Assembly: GCA_003132505.1 (NCBI GenBank) | Contig: PKXY01000036.1 | Span: 62,001-126,000, forward strand | Direction: 5' to 3' | DNA: 64,000 nucleotides | Origin: Solirubrobacterales bacterium | Lineage (GTDB): Bacteria; Actinomycetota; Thermoleophilia; Solirubrobacterales; Solirubrobacteraceae | Shown: positions 28,517-37,055 of the stretch, one piece after another | Layout: every line of letters starts with the position of its first letter | Numbering within the stretch: the stretch's first letter is position 1 | Translations under genes and position numbers: made by a program | The notes under the pieces: generated by a model | Databases searched by the model: none | What the model was told of the DNA's origin: nothing | Seen by the model: the letters and a program-made list of their open reading frames with translations, nothing else

Positions 28517-29652
28517 GACACGTCTCCGAGTACCGCACCGACGATGTCGCTGCGCGCCTCGCTGAGCGGATCGCGGCGCTCGTCGAGCCCGGCCGCCGCT
28601 ACCAGCTGATGGAGGTCTGCGGCGGCCACACGCACACGATCTACCGCCACGGCATCGAGGACCTGCTGCCTGCCGAGGTTGAGCTGGTCCACGGCCCAGG
28701 CTGCCCGGTATGCGTGATCCCGATGGGTCGCCAAGACGACGCGATCGCGATCGCCGAGCGAAACGAGGTGATCTTCACCACGTTCGGGGACATGCTGCGC
28801 GTGCCGGCAAGCCACGGTTCGCTCCTTGACGCGAAAGCCCGCGGGGCCGACGTTCGCATCGTCTATTCGCCGCTCGACGCCCTGCGCATCGCGCGCGAGA
28901 ACCCGGACCGCGAGGTCGTCTTTTTCGCGATTGGCTTCGAGACGACGGCGCCGTCCACGGCGGTCACGCTGCTACGCGCGCGGGCTGAGCGCGTCGCCAA
29001 CTTCGCTGTCTTCTGCAATCACGTGACGATCATCCCGGCGCTGCGGGCGATCCTCGACTCGCCTGACCTACGAATCGACGGCTTCATCGGCCCAGGCCAC
29101 GTCTCGACGGTGATCGGGCTCCGCCCATACCGCTTCATCGCCCGCGACCATCGCAAGCCCGTGGTCGTCTCCGGGTTCGAGCCGCTCGACGTGCTCCAGA
29201 GCGTCTACATGCTTCTACGCCAGATCAACGACGGCCGCTGCGAAGTCGAGAACCAGTACGCGCGCGTCGTGCGCGAGGAGGGCAATCCGCAGGCGCTGCG
29301 CGCGATCGCCGAGACGATGCGGCTGCGCACCACCTTCGAGTGGCGCGGCCTCGGTTTCATCGCCCAGAGCGCGCTCGGCCTGCGACCCGAGCTTGCGAGC
29401 TGGGATGCCGAGGAGCGCTTCGCGCTGGCGGCCTTGCGTGTCGCCGACCCCAAGGCCTGTCAGTGCGGCGAAGTGCTCAAGGGTGTCATTCGGCCGTGGG
29501 AGTGCAAGGTCTTTGGCACGGCGTGCACGCCGGAGCGACCGATCGGCACTTGCATGGTGTCCAGCGAGGGCGCGTGCGCCGCCTACTACAACTACGGGCG
29601 CCTCGGGCGGCGTCGCGGACGAGTCGCTGCGGCAGCTCGGGCCGTGCCGTGA
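28513..29652 (+). CDS. hypD: Hydrogenase maturation protein HypD
   Basis: 379 residues. Conserved cysteines in MEVCGGHTH (near residue 36) and HGPGCPVCV (near 60) form the Fe(CN)2CO scaffold site with HypC. The C-terminal [4Fe-4S] motif region runs CQCGEVLKGVIRPWECKVFG, then C in TACTPERPIGTC and EGACAAYYNYGR. GFETTAPSTA near 138 is also characteristic. GTG 28513 overlaps the previous stop; the stop overlaps hypE. Confidence 0.96.
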   Translation: MRHVSEYRTDDVAARLAERIAALVEPGRRYQLMEVCGGHTHTIYRHGIEDLLPAEVELVHGPGCPVCVIPMGRQDDAIAIAERNEVIFTTFGDMLRVPASHGSLLDAKARGADVRIVYSPLDALRIARENPDREVVFFAIGFETTAPSTAVTLLRARAERVANFAVFCNHVTIIPALRAILDSPDLRIDGFIGPGHVSTVIGLRPYRFIARDHRKPVVVSGFEPLDVLQSVYMLLRQINDGRCEVENQYARVVREEGNPQALRAIAETMRLRTTFEWRGLGFIAQSALGLRPELASWDAEERFALAALRVADPKACQCGEVLKGVIRPWECKVFGTACTPERPIGTCMVSSEGACAAYYNYGRLGRRRGRVAAAARAVP

Positions 29653-30731
29653 CGGACGAAGCCGAGCGCCAGACGCTGGCGCGAATCGAGGCGCGGCGAC
29701 GGCGGCCTCGTCGGCGACTCACCGAGGAGCACGTAACGCTCGCCCACGGCGCCGGCGGCAGCTCGACGCACGCCCTCGTGGAGACGATCTTCCTACCCGC
29801 GATCGGCAACGAGCTGCTTGCGCCGCTCGCCGACAGCGCAGTGGTTGCTTGCGGGAGCGACAGTCGGCTCGCGTTCACGACTGACAGCTATGTCGTTCGA
29901 CCGCTCCGCTTCCCCGGCGGGGACATCGCAACGCTTGCGGTCAACGGGACGATCAACGACCTTGCCGCGGTCGGCGCAACACCGTTGTGCCTGTCGGCTG
30001 CATTGATCATCGAGGAGGGCTTTCCGATCGCCACTCTGGAGCAGCTCGCCGGATCGCTCGGCGCGGCCGCCCGGGAGGCGGGCGTGCCAATCGCAACTGC
30101 CGACACGAAGGTCGTCGAGCGCACGAAAGCCGACGGCCTCTACATCTGCATGGCTGGCGTCGGGGTCGTCCCAGCCGGACTCACGCTCGATCCGGCGGCG
30201 ATGCACCCCGGTGATCGGGTGTTGCTGTCGGGCACGATCGCCGAACACGGAATGGCGGTGCTGGTCGCCCGGGGCGAGCTCGAGCTCGAGGCCGAGATCG
30301 CCAGCGACACCGCGGCGTTGCACGGCCTCGCGGCCGAACTGCTGGCCGCAACCGGCGGCGTGCGTTGCATGCGCGACCCGACACGCGGCGGCCTCGCCAC
30401 GACCCTCAACGAGCTCGCTCGTGCTGCCGAGCTGTCGGTCGTCATCGACGAGGCAGCACTGCCAATCCGCCCCGTGGTGACCGGGGCCTGCGAGCTGCTC
30501 GGGATCGATCCGCTCTACGTCGCAAACGAGGGCAAGCTCGTCGCAGTTGTCGCTGCGACAGACAGCGCGGCGGCGCTTGCCGCGCTACGCAGCCACCCGC
30601 TCGGACGCCATGCGGCGATCGTCGGTGAGGTGCGCGCCGAGCCACCAGGGATGGTCGTGCTCGAAACCGCATTCGGCGGTACCCGCGTCGTCGACATGCT
30701 CGCGGGCGATCCATTGCCCCGGATTTGCTGA
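29649..30731 (+). CDS. hypE: Hydrogenase maturation protein HypE
   Basis: 360 residues of the AIRS/PurM-like ATPase family. AHGAGGSSTHALVETIFLP opens the core, ALADSAVVACGSDSRLAFTTDSYVV follows, and the ATP region includes CMRDPTRGGLATTLNELA. The protein ends in PRIC; the C-terminal Cys accepts the carbamoyl group from HypF and is dehydrated to thiocyanate, the source of the CN ligands. An N-terminal extension of about 20 Arg-rich residues (ARIEARRRRPRRR) is unusual. GTG 29649 overlaps the hypD stop. End of the hydrogenase operon; 200 bases follow before the next gene. Confidence 0.95.
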   Translation: MTDEAERQTLARIEARRRRPRRRLTEEHVTLAHGAGGSSTHALVETIFLPAIGNELLAPLADSAVVACGSDSRLAFTTDSYVVRPLRFPGGDIATLAVNGTINDLAAVGATPLCLSAALIIEEGFPIATLEQLAGSLGAAAREAGVPIATADTKVVERTKADGLYICMAGVGVVPAGLTLDPAAMHPGDRVLLSGTIAEHGMAVLVARGELELEAEIASDTAALHGLAAELLAATGGVRCMRDPTRGGLATTLNELARAAELSVVIDEAALPIRPVVTGACELLGIDPLYVANEGKLVAVVAATDSAAALAALRSHPLGRHAAIVGEVRAEPPGMVVLETAFGGTRVVDMLAGDPLPRIC

Positions 30732-30931
30732 CTCCGATCTCGGCTTAGGACCACTGTTCGCCGCAGAGGCCTCTCGTCGCCGTGACCCCGCGCACGGTGC
30801 CCAGTAAACGCGATCTCGCGGCCGGCTAGCGACCCGAGCTCGCGTCGCGTCTGGCGTCGCGGAGAACTACGTAGGGCGCCCGCGGGCGGCGGCCGATGCG
30901 CAGTGATCCAGACGCGTCTTAGCCTACGTGC

Positions 30932-31519
30932 ATGTTCTCGGTGCGGATCCATGGGCGCGGCGGGCAGGGTGTCGTCACTGCCGCCGAACTGCTCGCGCAC
31001 GCTGCGTTTGCCGTGGGCTTGGAGGCGCAAGCCTTCCCGAGCTTCGGCTCCGAGCGCATGGGCGCGCCGGTGACAGCCTTCTGCCGCACCGACGACCGGC
31101 CGATCCGCCTGCGCGAGCCGATCGCCGAGCCCGACGCGGTGATCGTTCAGGACGCCACGTTGCTGCACCACGTCGACGTCTTCGGCGGCCTGGTCGCGGA
31201 CGGCTACGTGCTGATCAACTCGGCCCGCGACATCGGCCAGCTCGGACTGGAAGAACTGCTCGAGCGCCACCAGCCGAGCCGGATCGTCACCGTGCCCGCG
31301 AGCGAGATCGCACGCAGCCACACGGGCCGCCCGATCCCGAATGCTGCGCTGCTGGGCGCGCTCGCCGCGCTGTGCGGGCTCGTCTCGCTCGACGGGCTTG
31401 GGGAGGCGATCGAACAGCGATTTGGAGCCACCGCAGCAGCCGGCAATTCAGCGGCCGCCCGCGAGTGCTTCGAGCTCGTGCGCAGCGGCAGGCCCTTGAG
31501 CGAGACCGCCCATGCGTAA
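30932..31519 (+). CDS. porG: 2-oxoacid:ferredoxin oxidoreductase, gamma subunit
   Basis: 195 residues with the gamma-domain signature FSVRIHGRGGQGVVTAAELLA at the N-terminus and FPSFGSERMGAPVTAF, typical of PorG/PorC. This domain interacts with CoA and the TPP subunits. First gene of a translationally coupled string (gamma, alpha, beta, flavoprotein, gpmI, ppdK). The 200-bp gap before it holds the probable promoter but no box that I can match to the ones upstream of gap and hydB. Confidence 0.92.
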   Translation: MFSVRIHGRGGQGVVTAAELLAHAAFAVGLEAQAFPSFGSERMGAPVTAFCRTDDRPIRLREPIAEPDAVIVQDATLLHHVDVFGGLVADGYVLINSARDIGQLGLEELLERHQPSRIVTVPASEIARSHTGRPIPNAALLGALAALCGLVSLDGLGEAIEQRFGATAAAGNSAAARECFELVRSGRPLSETAHA

Positions 31520-32765
31520 GCAGCTCGAGGGCTCCCAAGCCGTGGCGCAGGCCGTCGCACGCTGTCGCCCCGAGGTCGTCTGCGCCTACCCGATCACGCC
31601 GCAGACGCACATCGTCGAAGCGCTCTCGCGGCTCGCACTCAGCGGCGAGCTGGAGCGCTGCGAGGTCGTCAACGTCGAATCCGAGTTCGCCGCGATGTCC
31701 GTCGCGATCGGGGCTTCCGCCACCGGTGCCCGGGCCTACACCGCGACCGCCAGCCAGGGGTTGCTCTTCATGGCCGAGGTGCTCTTCAACGCATCCGGCC
31801 TAGGTCTGCCGATCGTGATGACCTGCGCCAACCGCGCCGTCGGCTCGCCGATCAACATCTGGAACGACCACTCCGACTCGATGGCGATGCGCGACTGCGG
31901 CTGGATCCAGCTGTACGCGTCCGACAACCAGGAGGCGGTCGACCTGCACATACAGGCGTTCCGGATTGCCGAGGCGCTTTCAACGCCGGTGATGGTGTGC
32001 ATGGACGGGTTCGTGCTGACCCATGCGTTCGAGCCGCTCGACGTTCCGAGCCAGGAGCAGGTCGACGGGTTCCTGCCCGGATACGAGCCGCGCCAGGTGC
32101 TGGATCCTGACGACCCGATGACGATCGGGGCGATGGTCGGGCCGGAGGCCTTCACCGAGGTCCGCTACCTCGCTCACGCCAAGCAGATCGAAGCGCTGGA
32201 TTTCATCCCCCAGGTGGCCGAGGAGTTCCGCGAGCGCTTCGGGCGCGCCTCGGGCGGGCTGCTCGACAGCTACCGCAGCGAAGGCGCGGAGACCGTTGTT
32301 GTGGCGCTCGGTTCGGTCCTCGGGACACTCGCCGAAGTCGTCGACGAGCTGCGCGATCAAGGCGTCGCCGTCGGCGCCGTCGCGCTGAAGGCGTTCCGAC
32401 CGTTCCCGCTTGAAGAGCTGCGCGGCGTGCTCGGTGGCGCTCAACGGGTGATCGTGCTCGAGCGTGCGCTCGCAGTCGGCATCGGCGGCATCGTCTCGTC
32501 CGACGTCCGCACCGCGCTCGCCGGGTTGAGCGTTGAAGCGCACACGGTGATCGCCGGACTCGGCGGGCGGGCGATCACGCGCCGCTCGCTGCACGCGCTG
32601 CTCGCACAGGCCCTCGCCGGCCAACTCCCCGAGCTCCACTTCCTCGACCTGCGCACGGACGTCATCGAGCGCGAACTGGAGCGAACCCGCGATGGCGGCC
32701 GCCCCGGACCGCACGCCGAGAGCATCCTGCGCGACCTGCGGATCGTCGCATCGGGGCCGGTATGA
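31512..32765 (+). CDS. porA: Pyruvate:ferredoxin oxidoreductase, alpha subunit
   Basis: 417 residues. The TPP pyrimidine-binding region starts with CAYPITPQTHIVEAL, VESEFAAMSVAIGASATGARAYTATASQGLLFM follows the PorA pattern, and NRAVGSPINIWNDHSDSMAMRD is strongly of the pyruvate type rather than the 2-oxoglutarate type. The C-terminal transketolase domain includes VGAVALKAFRPFPLEEL. With PorB it decarboxylates pyruvate to acetyl-CoA, giving two low-potential electrons. Overlaps both neighbours by 4-8 bases. Confidence 0.93.
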   Translation: MRKQLEGSQAVAQAVARCRPEVVCAYPITPQTHIVEALSRLALSGELERCEVVNVESEFAAMSVAIGASATGARAYTATASQGLLFMAEVLFNASGLGLPIVMTCANRAVGSPINIWNDHSDSMAMRDCGWIQLYASDNQEAVDLHIQAFRIAEALSTPVMVCMDGFVLTHAFEPLDVPSQEQVDGFLPGYEPRQVLDPDDPMTIGAMVGPEAFTEVRYLAHAKQIEALDFIPQVAEEFRERFGRASGGLLDSYRSEGAETVVVALGSVLGTLAEVVDELRDQGVAVGAVALKAFRPFPLEELRGVLGGAQRVIVLERALAVGIGGIVSSDVRTALAGLSVEAHTVIAGLGGRAITRRSLHALLAQALAGQLPELHFLDLRTDVIERELERTRDGGRPGPHAESILRDLRIVASGPV

Positions 32766-33814
32766 GCACCCCGCTGCCGTTCTACCAGACCGGCACGTTC
32801 GCCGTTGGTGGCCGCCTGCTCGACGAGGACGACCGCGCCGTGCAGTCCGATCCGGAGCGCTCCAACGCGATCACGAAGGGCCACCGCGCCTGCCAGGGCT
32901 GTGGCGAGGCGCTCGGTGCGCGCGTCGTGCTCGACGCGGCGCTGCGCGCGGCCGACGGCCGTCTCGTCGCCGCCAACGCCACGGGGTGCCTCGAGGTGTT
33001 CTCAACCCCCTATCCGGAGTCTTCGTGGCGGCTGCCATGGATCCATTCGCTGTTTGCCAACGCGCCGGCGGTCGCGACCGGTGTCGCCGCGGCACTGCGC
33101 GCCAAGGGACGGACCGACATCCGCGTCGTCGGCCAGGGCGGCGACGGCGGGACGGTCGACATCGGCTTCGCCTGCCTGTCAGGAATGTTCGAGCGCGGCG
33201 ACGACGTGCTCTACGTCTGCTACGACAATCAGGGCTACATGAACACTGGTGTGCAGCGCTCGGGCGCGACGCCGCCTGCCGCGCGGACCGCTACCACCGA
33301 GCCGCTCGGCGGCCATTCCGGAAACTCCTTCGGCCAGGGCAAGAGCGCGCCGCTGATCGCGATGGCCCACGAGATCCCCTACGTCGCGACCGCGACGGTT
33401 GCCGACCTGCGCGACCTCGAGCAGAAGGTCACCCGCGCGATGAGCTTCCACGGCCCGCGCTACATCCACGTGCTCGTCCCGTGCCCGCTGGGCTGGGGCT
33501 CGGCGACCGGCGAGACGATCCTGATCGCGCGACTGGCCAAGGAAAGCGGGCTGTTCCCCGTGTTCGAGGCTGTCGAAGGGCGGATCACGTCTGTCGCGCG
33601 GATCCGCCACAAGGTCGCCGTCGAGGAGTACCTGCGCAGGCAGAAGCGCTTCGCGCACCTGTTTGCTGGGGACGGGCGCCCCGACGTGCTCGCGCGCTTG
33701 CAGACCCTGGCGAATCGCAACATCGAGCGCTATGGCCTGCTCGACGACGCCGACGAGCCGACTGACATCGGGCTGCTGGACGCTCTCGCGACCTCCGAGC
33801 GAGGCCCCGTATGA
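32762..33814 (+). CDS. porB: Pyruvate:ferredoxin oxidoreductase, beta subunit
   Basis: 350 residues, TPP-diphosphate binding subunit. RACQGCGEALGARVVLDAAL (about 41-60) and NATGCLEVFSTPYP hold the Cys ligands of the [4Fe-4S] cluster. VVGQGGDGGTVDIGFACLSG is the TPP-binding motif with its Gly-Asp-Gly and acidic residues, and YDNQGYMNTGVQRSGATPP is the usual PorB segment. ATG 32762 overlaps porA (ATGA). Confidence 0.94.
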   Translation: MSTPLPFYQTGTFAVGGRLLDEDDRAVQSDPERSNAITKGHRACQGCGEALGARVVLDAALRAADGRLVAANATGCLEVFSTPYPESSWRLPWIHSLFANAPAVATGVAAALRAKGRTDIRVVGQGGDGGTVDIGFACLSGMFERGDDVLYVCYDNQGYMNTGVQRSGATPPAARTATTEPLGGHSGNSFGQGKSAPLIAMAHEIPYVATATVADLRDLEQKVTRAMSFHGPRYIHVLVPCPLGWGSATGETILIARLAKESGLFPVFEAVEGRITSVARIRHKVAVEEYLRRQKRFAHLFAGDGRPDVLARLQTLANRNIERYGLLDDADEPTDIGLLDALATSERGPV

Positions 33815-35451
33815 GCGACACGCGCCCGTTCGCGATCACGCTCGACGTCGGGTCGAGCCTCGCCAACCGCACCGGCGACTGGCGCACCGAGCGGCCACAG
33901 TACGTGCGCCGCCTGCCGCCCTGCAACCACGGCTGTCCGGCCGGTGAGGACATCCAGGCCTGGCTCTACGAAGCCGAGTCCGGGGGCGGCGGCTACGAGC
34001 GCGCTTGGCGCAAACTCGTCGCCGACAACCCACTGCCGGCCGTGATGGGGCGCGTCTGCTTTCACCCCTGCGAGACGGCCTGCAACCGCGCGCAACTGGA
34101 CGAGGCGGTCGGTATCAACTCGGTCGAGCGCTTTCTTGGCGACGAGGCGATCAGCGCCGGATGGGAGCTGCCTGAGCCGCACGCCGTCACCGGTAAGCGG
34201 GTGCTCGTCGTCGGCTCGGGTCCGTCTGGGCTCTCCGTCGCCTACCAGCTAGCGCTGCGCGGCCATCACGTGACGATCCGCGAGCAGGCACCCAAGCCGG
34301 GCGGAATGATGCGCTACGGCATTCCCGCCTATCGCCTGCCGCGGGACGTGCTCGACGCCGAGATCGAGCGGATCCTCGCGCTGGGCGTGCAGCTCGAATG
34401 CGGTGAGCGGGTCGGCGACCTGCGGGCAGCGATGCGCGAGGGAGCCTACGACGCCACGTTCCTGGCGGTCGGTGCCCACGTCGCAAAGCACACCGAGATT
34501 CCAGGCGGTACCGCCTCGCATGTGCTCGACGCGATCGCCATGCTGCACGGCCTCGAGGAGGGCGAGCCACCGCAGATCGGTCGAACTGTGGTCGTCTACG
34601 GCGGCGGCGACACCGCCCTCGATGCCGCCCGCAGCGCGAAGCGTCTCGGCGCCAGCGCCCCGCTGATCATCTACCGGCGCACGCGCGAGCAGATGCCCGC
34701 TCACGCCACCGAGCTTGCCGAAGCCGAGCAGGAGGGCATCACGTTCCGCTGGCTGTCGACGATCGCCGGCGTCGATGGCGGCGAGCTGAAGATCGAGCGG
34801 ATGGAGCTCGACGAGAACGGGTTCCCCCAACCGACCGGCGAGTATGAGCGGCTGAGCGCCGACACCGTCGTGCTCGCACTCGGCCAGGACGCCGACCTCG
34901 AGCTGCTGGGCGGGCTCGACGGCATCGAGATCGTCGACCACACGGTGGCGGTCGACGAACAGATGATGACCGGGTATCCCGGTGTCTTTGCCGGCGGCGA
35001 CATGGTGCCGGCCGAGCGGATGGTCGCCGTCGCGATCGGCCACGGCAGGCGTGCGGCCCGCTGCATCGACGGCTGGCTTCGCGACGTGCCGGCGAGACCC
35101 GAGCCGCAGGCCGAGCTCGCTGCCTTCGAGGAGATAAACCCCTGGTATTACTCCGACGCACCGCGCACGGTGCGTCCGCTGCTCGAGGAGATCCGCCGGC
35201 AGAGCACCTTCGAGGAAGTCGTCAAGGGCCTTGACGAGGCATCGGCCCTGTACGAGGCGCGCCGCTGCCTGTCATGCGGCAACTGCTTCTCGTGCGACAA
35301 CTGCTTCGGCGTGTGCCCCGACAACGCCGTGCTCAAGCCGGGCGGCGCCGGCGCCCCCTACGCATTCGACCTCGATTACTGCAAGGGCTGCGGCATCTGC
35401 GTCACCGAGTGCCCGTGCGGCGCAATCGAAATGATCCCGGAGGAGACATGA
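33811..35451 (+). CDS. GltD-like NAD(P)/FAD oxidoreductase fused to 2[4Fe-4S] ferredoxin domain
   Basis: 546 residues. The N-terminal Cys motif (CNHGCPAGEDIQAWL, CFHPCETACNR) and the FAD motif VLVVGSGPSGLSVAYQLALRGHHV match the glutamate synthase small subunit and NADPH-linked relatives. NAD(P) binding is in VVVYGGGDTALDAARSAKRLG (near residue 260). The last 80 residues are a PorD-like ferredoxin with CLSCGNCFSCDNCFGVCP and CKGCGICVTECPCG. Placed directly after porB, it most likely replaces the delta subunit and links PFOR to the NAD(P)H pool, so reduced ferredoxin need not be free. It overlaps porB and gpmI by 4 bases each. Confidence 0.88.
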   Translation: MSDTRPFAITLDVGSSLANRTGDWRTERPQYVRRLPPCNHGCPAGEDIQAWLYEAESGGGGYERAWRKLVADNPLPAVMGRVCFHPCETACNRAQLDEAVGINSVERFLGDEAISAGWELPEPHAVTGKRVLVVGSGPSGLSVAYQLALRGHHVTIREQAPKPGGMMRYGIPAYRLPRDVLDAEIERILALGVQLECGERVGDLRAAMREGAYDATFLAVGAHVAKHTEIPGGTASHVLDAIAMLHGLEEGEPPQIGRTVVVYGGGDTALDAARSAKRLGASAPLIIYRRTREQMPAHATELAEAEQEGITFRWLSTIAGVDGGELKIERMELDENGFPQPTGEYERLSADTVVLALGQDADLELLGGLDGIEIVDHTVAVDEQMMTGYPGVFAGGDMVPAERMVAVAIGHGRRAARCIDGWLRDVPARPEPQAELAAFEEINPWYYSDAPRTVRPLLEEIRRQSTFEEVVKGLDEASALYEARRCLSCGNCFSCDNCFGVCPDNAVLKPGGAGAPYAFDLDYCKGCGICVTECPCGAIEMIPEET

Positions 35452-37055
35452 GCGTGACACGCCAGACGCCAACGGTCGCTGAGCCACCAGGCCGAGTGCC
35501 GCTTACCGAAGGATCGAGCGACGGGCCGGCGTCCTGCGCCTGCCTGATCATCATGGACGGCTGGGGCATCGCGCCGGCGGGGCCGGGGAACGCGATCGCA
35601 CTCGCGGCCACGCCCGTGTTCGACGAGCTATGGAGCTCCTACCCGCACGCCGAGCTCGCGGCGAGCGGCGCTGCCGTCGGCCTGCCGGAAGGCCAGATGG
35701 GCAACTCCGAGGTCGGGCATCTGACCATCGGTGCCGGCGCGACGGTGCCGCAGGAGCTGACGCGGATCGACGCCGCGGCGGCCGCCGGCCTGTTCGCAAC
35801 CAACGAGGTCCTGCGCACCGCGCTGCAATCCGCTGACCGCGTCCACCTGCTCGGTCTCACCTCCGACGGCGGCGTTCACTCGAGCCTCGAGCACCTTCAC
35901 GCTTTGATCGACCTTGCGCGCGAGCTGCGCGTACCCGACCTCGTGGTCCATTGCTTCACCGATGGGCGCGACACCTCGCCGACGTCCGGTGTCAGCCATC
36001 TCGAACATGTGGCGCGCTGGTGCCAGGTGAGCGGCGTCGCGCGCGTCGCCAGCGTCGCCGGGCGCTGGTGGGCGATGGATCGCGACAGCCGCTGGGATCG
36101 CGTCCAGGCGACCTATGACCTGCTCGTCCACGGACGCGCCGGACACCACGTGCAGTCGGCGCAAGACGCCGCCCGCGAGGCGTACGCACGGGGTGAGACC
36201 GACGAGTTCATCGCGCCGACGCTGGTCGGCGAGGAGGGCCGGATTCGGCCCGGGGACTCCGTCCTGTGCTTCAACTTCCGCCCTGACCGCATGCGCGAAC
36301 TCGTTTGCGCCCTTGCGGAGCCCGGATTCGAGCTGATCGATCGCGGCGGCTGTGATCCCGTCCGGGCGCTCGCGACGATGACCCGCTACCAGGAGGGCTG
36401 GCCCTACCCGGCCGCGTTCGCACCGGTACGGCCAAGCGACACGCTGACCGAGGCTGTATCGCGCGCGGGCGCGAGCCAGCTGCACGTCGCCGAGACCGAG
36501 AAGTACGCCCATGTCACATATTTCCTCGGCGGCGGAAGCGAGCAGCCGGTCGCCGGCGAGCGCCGCGAGATGGTGGCCTCGGCGCGCGATGTCCCGACCT
36601 ATGACCTCAAACCGCAGATGAGCGCGCAGGCGATCGTCGATGCCTTTCGGGCAGCGTTTACCGAGCAGCAGCCGCGACTGACGGTGATCAACTTCGCCAA
36701 CGCCGACATGGTCGGCCACACGGGCGTGCTGCCCGCTGTCGTCAGTGCCGTGGAAACCGTTGATGAATGCCTGGGAGAGGTGGTAAGGGAGGTGCACGCG
36801 GCAGGTGGCGTGTGTGTCATCACCGCCGACCACGGTAACGCCGAGGAGATGCTGGACGAGGGCGCTCCCGACACCGCCCATAGCTGCAACCCGGTTCCGC
36901 TGATTGTCACCTCGCACCGAACCGCGCTCGCGCCGAGCGGCACGCTCGCCGATGTCGCACCAACGGTGCTCACGCTGCTCGGACTACCCGTGCCAAGCGC
37001 AATGACCGGACGCTCGCTGCTCGGAGCGCGCCAGCCAGCGAAGGAGATTGCATGA
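35448..37055 (+). CDS. gpmI: 2,3-bisphosphoglycerate-independent phosphoglycerate mutase
   Basis: 535 residues of the alkaline phosphatase superfamily. CLIIMDGWGIAPAGPGNAI carries the first Mn-binding Asp, and MGNSEVGHLTIGAG has the phospho-acceptor Ser87. VHCFTDGRDTSP, ADMVGHTG and ITADHGNAEEM give the remaining metal ligands. It interconverts 3- and 2-phosphoglycerate without cofactor. ATG 35448 overlaps the upstream stop (ATGA). Its first about 30 residues are an extra Thr/Pro-rich tail before the conserved core. Being inside a PFOR operon is unusual for a glycolytic gene. Confidence 0.95.
   Translation: MSVTRQTPTVAEPPGRVPLTEGSSDGPASCACLIIMDGWGIAPAGPGNAIALAATPVFDELWSSYPHAELAASGAAVGLPEGQMGNSEVGHLTIGAGATVPQELTRIDAAAAAGLFATNEVLRTALQSADRVHLLGLTSDGGVHSSLEHLHALIDLARELRVPDLVVHCFTDGRDTSPTSGVSHLEHVARWCQVSGVARVASVAGRWWAMDRDSRWDRVQATYDLLVHGRAGHHVQSAQDAAREAYARGETDEFIAPTLVGEEGRIRPGDSVLCFNFRPDRMRELVCALAEPGFELIDRGGCDPVRALATMTRYQEGWPYPAAFAPVRPSDTLTEAVSRAGASQLHVAETEKYAHVTYFLGGGSEQPVAGERREMVASARDVPTYDLKPQMSAQAIVDAFRAAFTEQQPRLTVINFANADMVGHTGVLPAVVSAVETVDECLGEVVREVHAAGGVCVITADHGNAEEMLDEGAPDTAHSCNPVPLIVTSHRTALAPSGTLADVAPTVLTLLGLPVPSAMTGRSLLGARQPAKEIA

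Noticed and set aside
35628-36917. 429-residue minus-strand frame opposite gpmI
   Set aside because: gpmI has all catalytic motifs in the other strand; the antisense frame has none.
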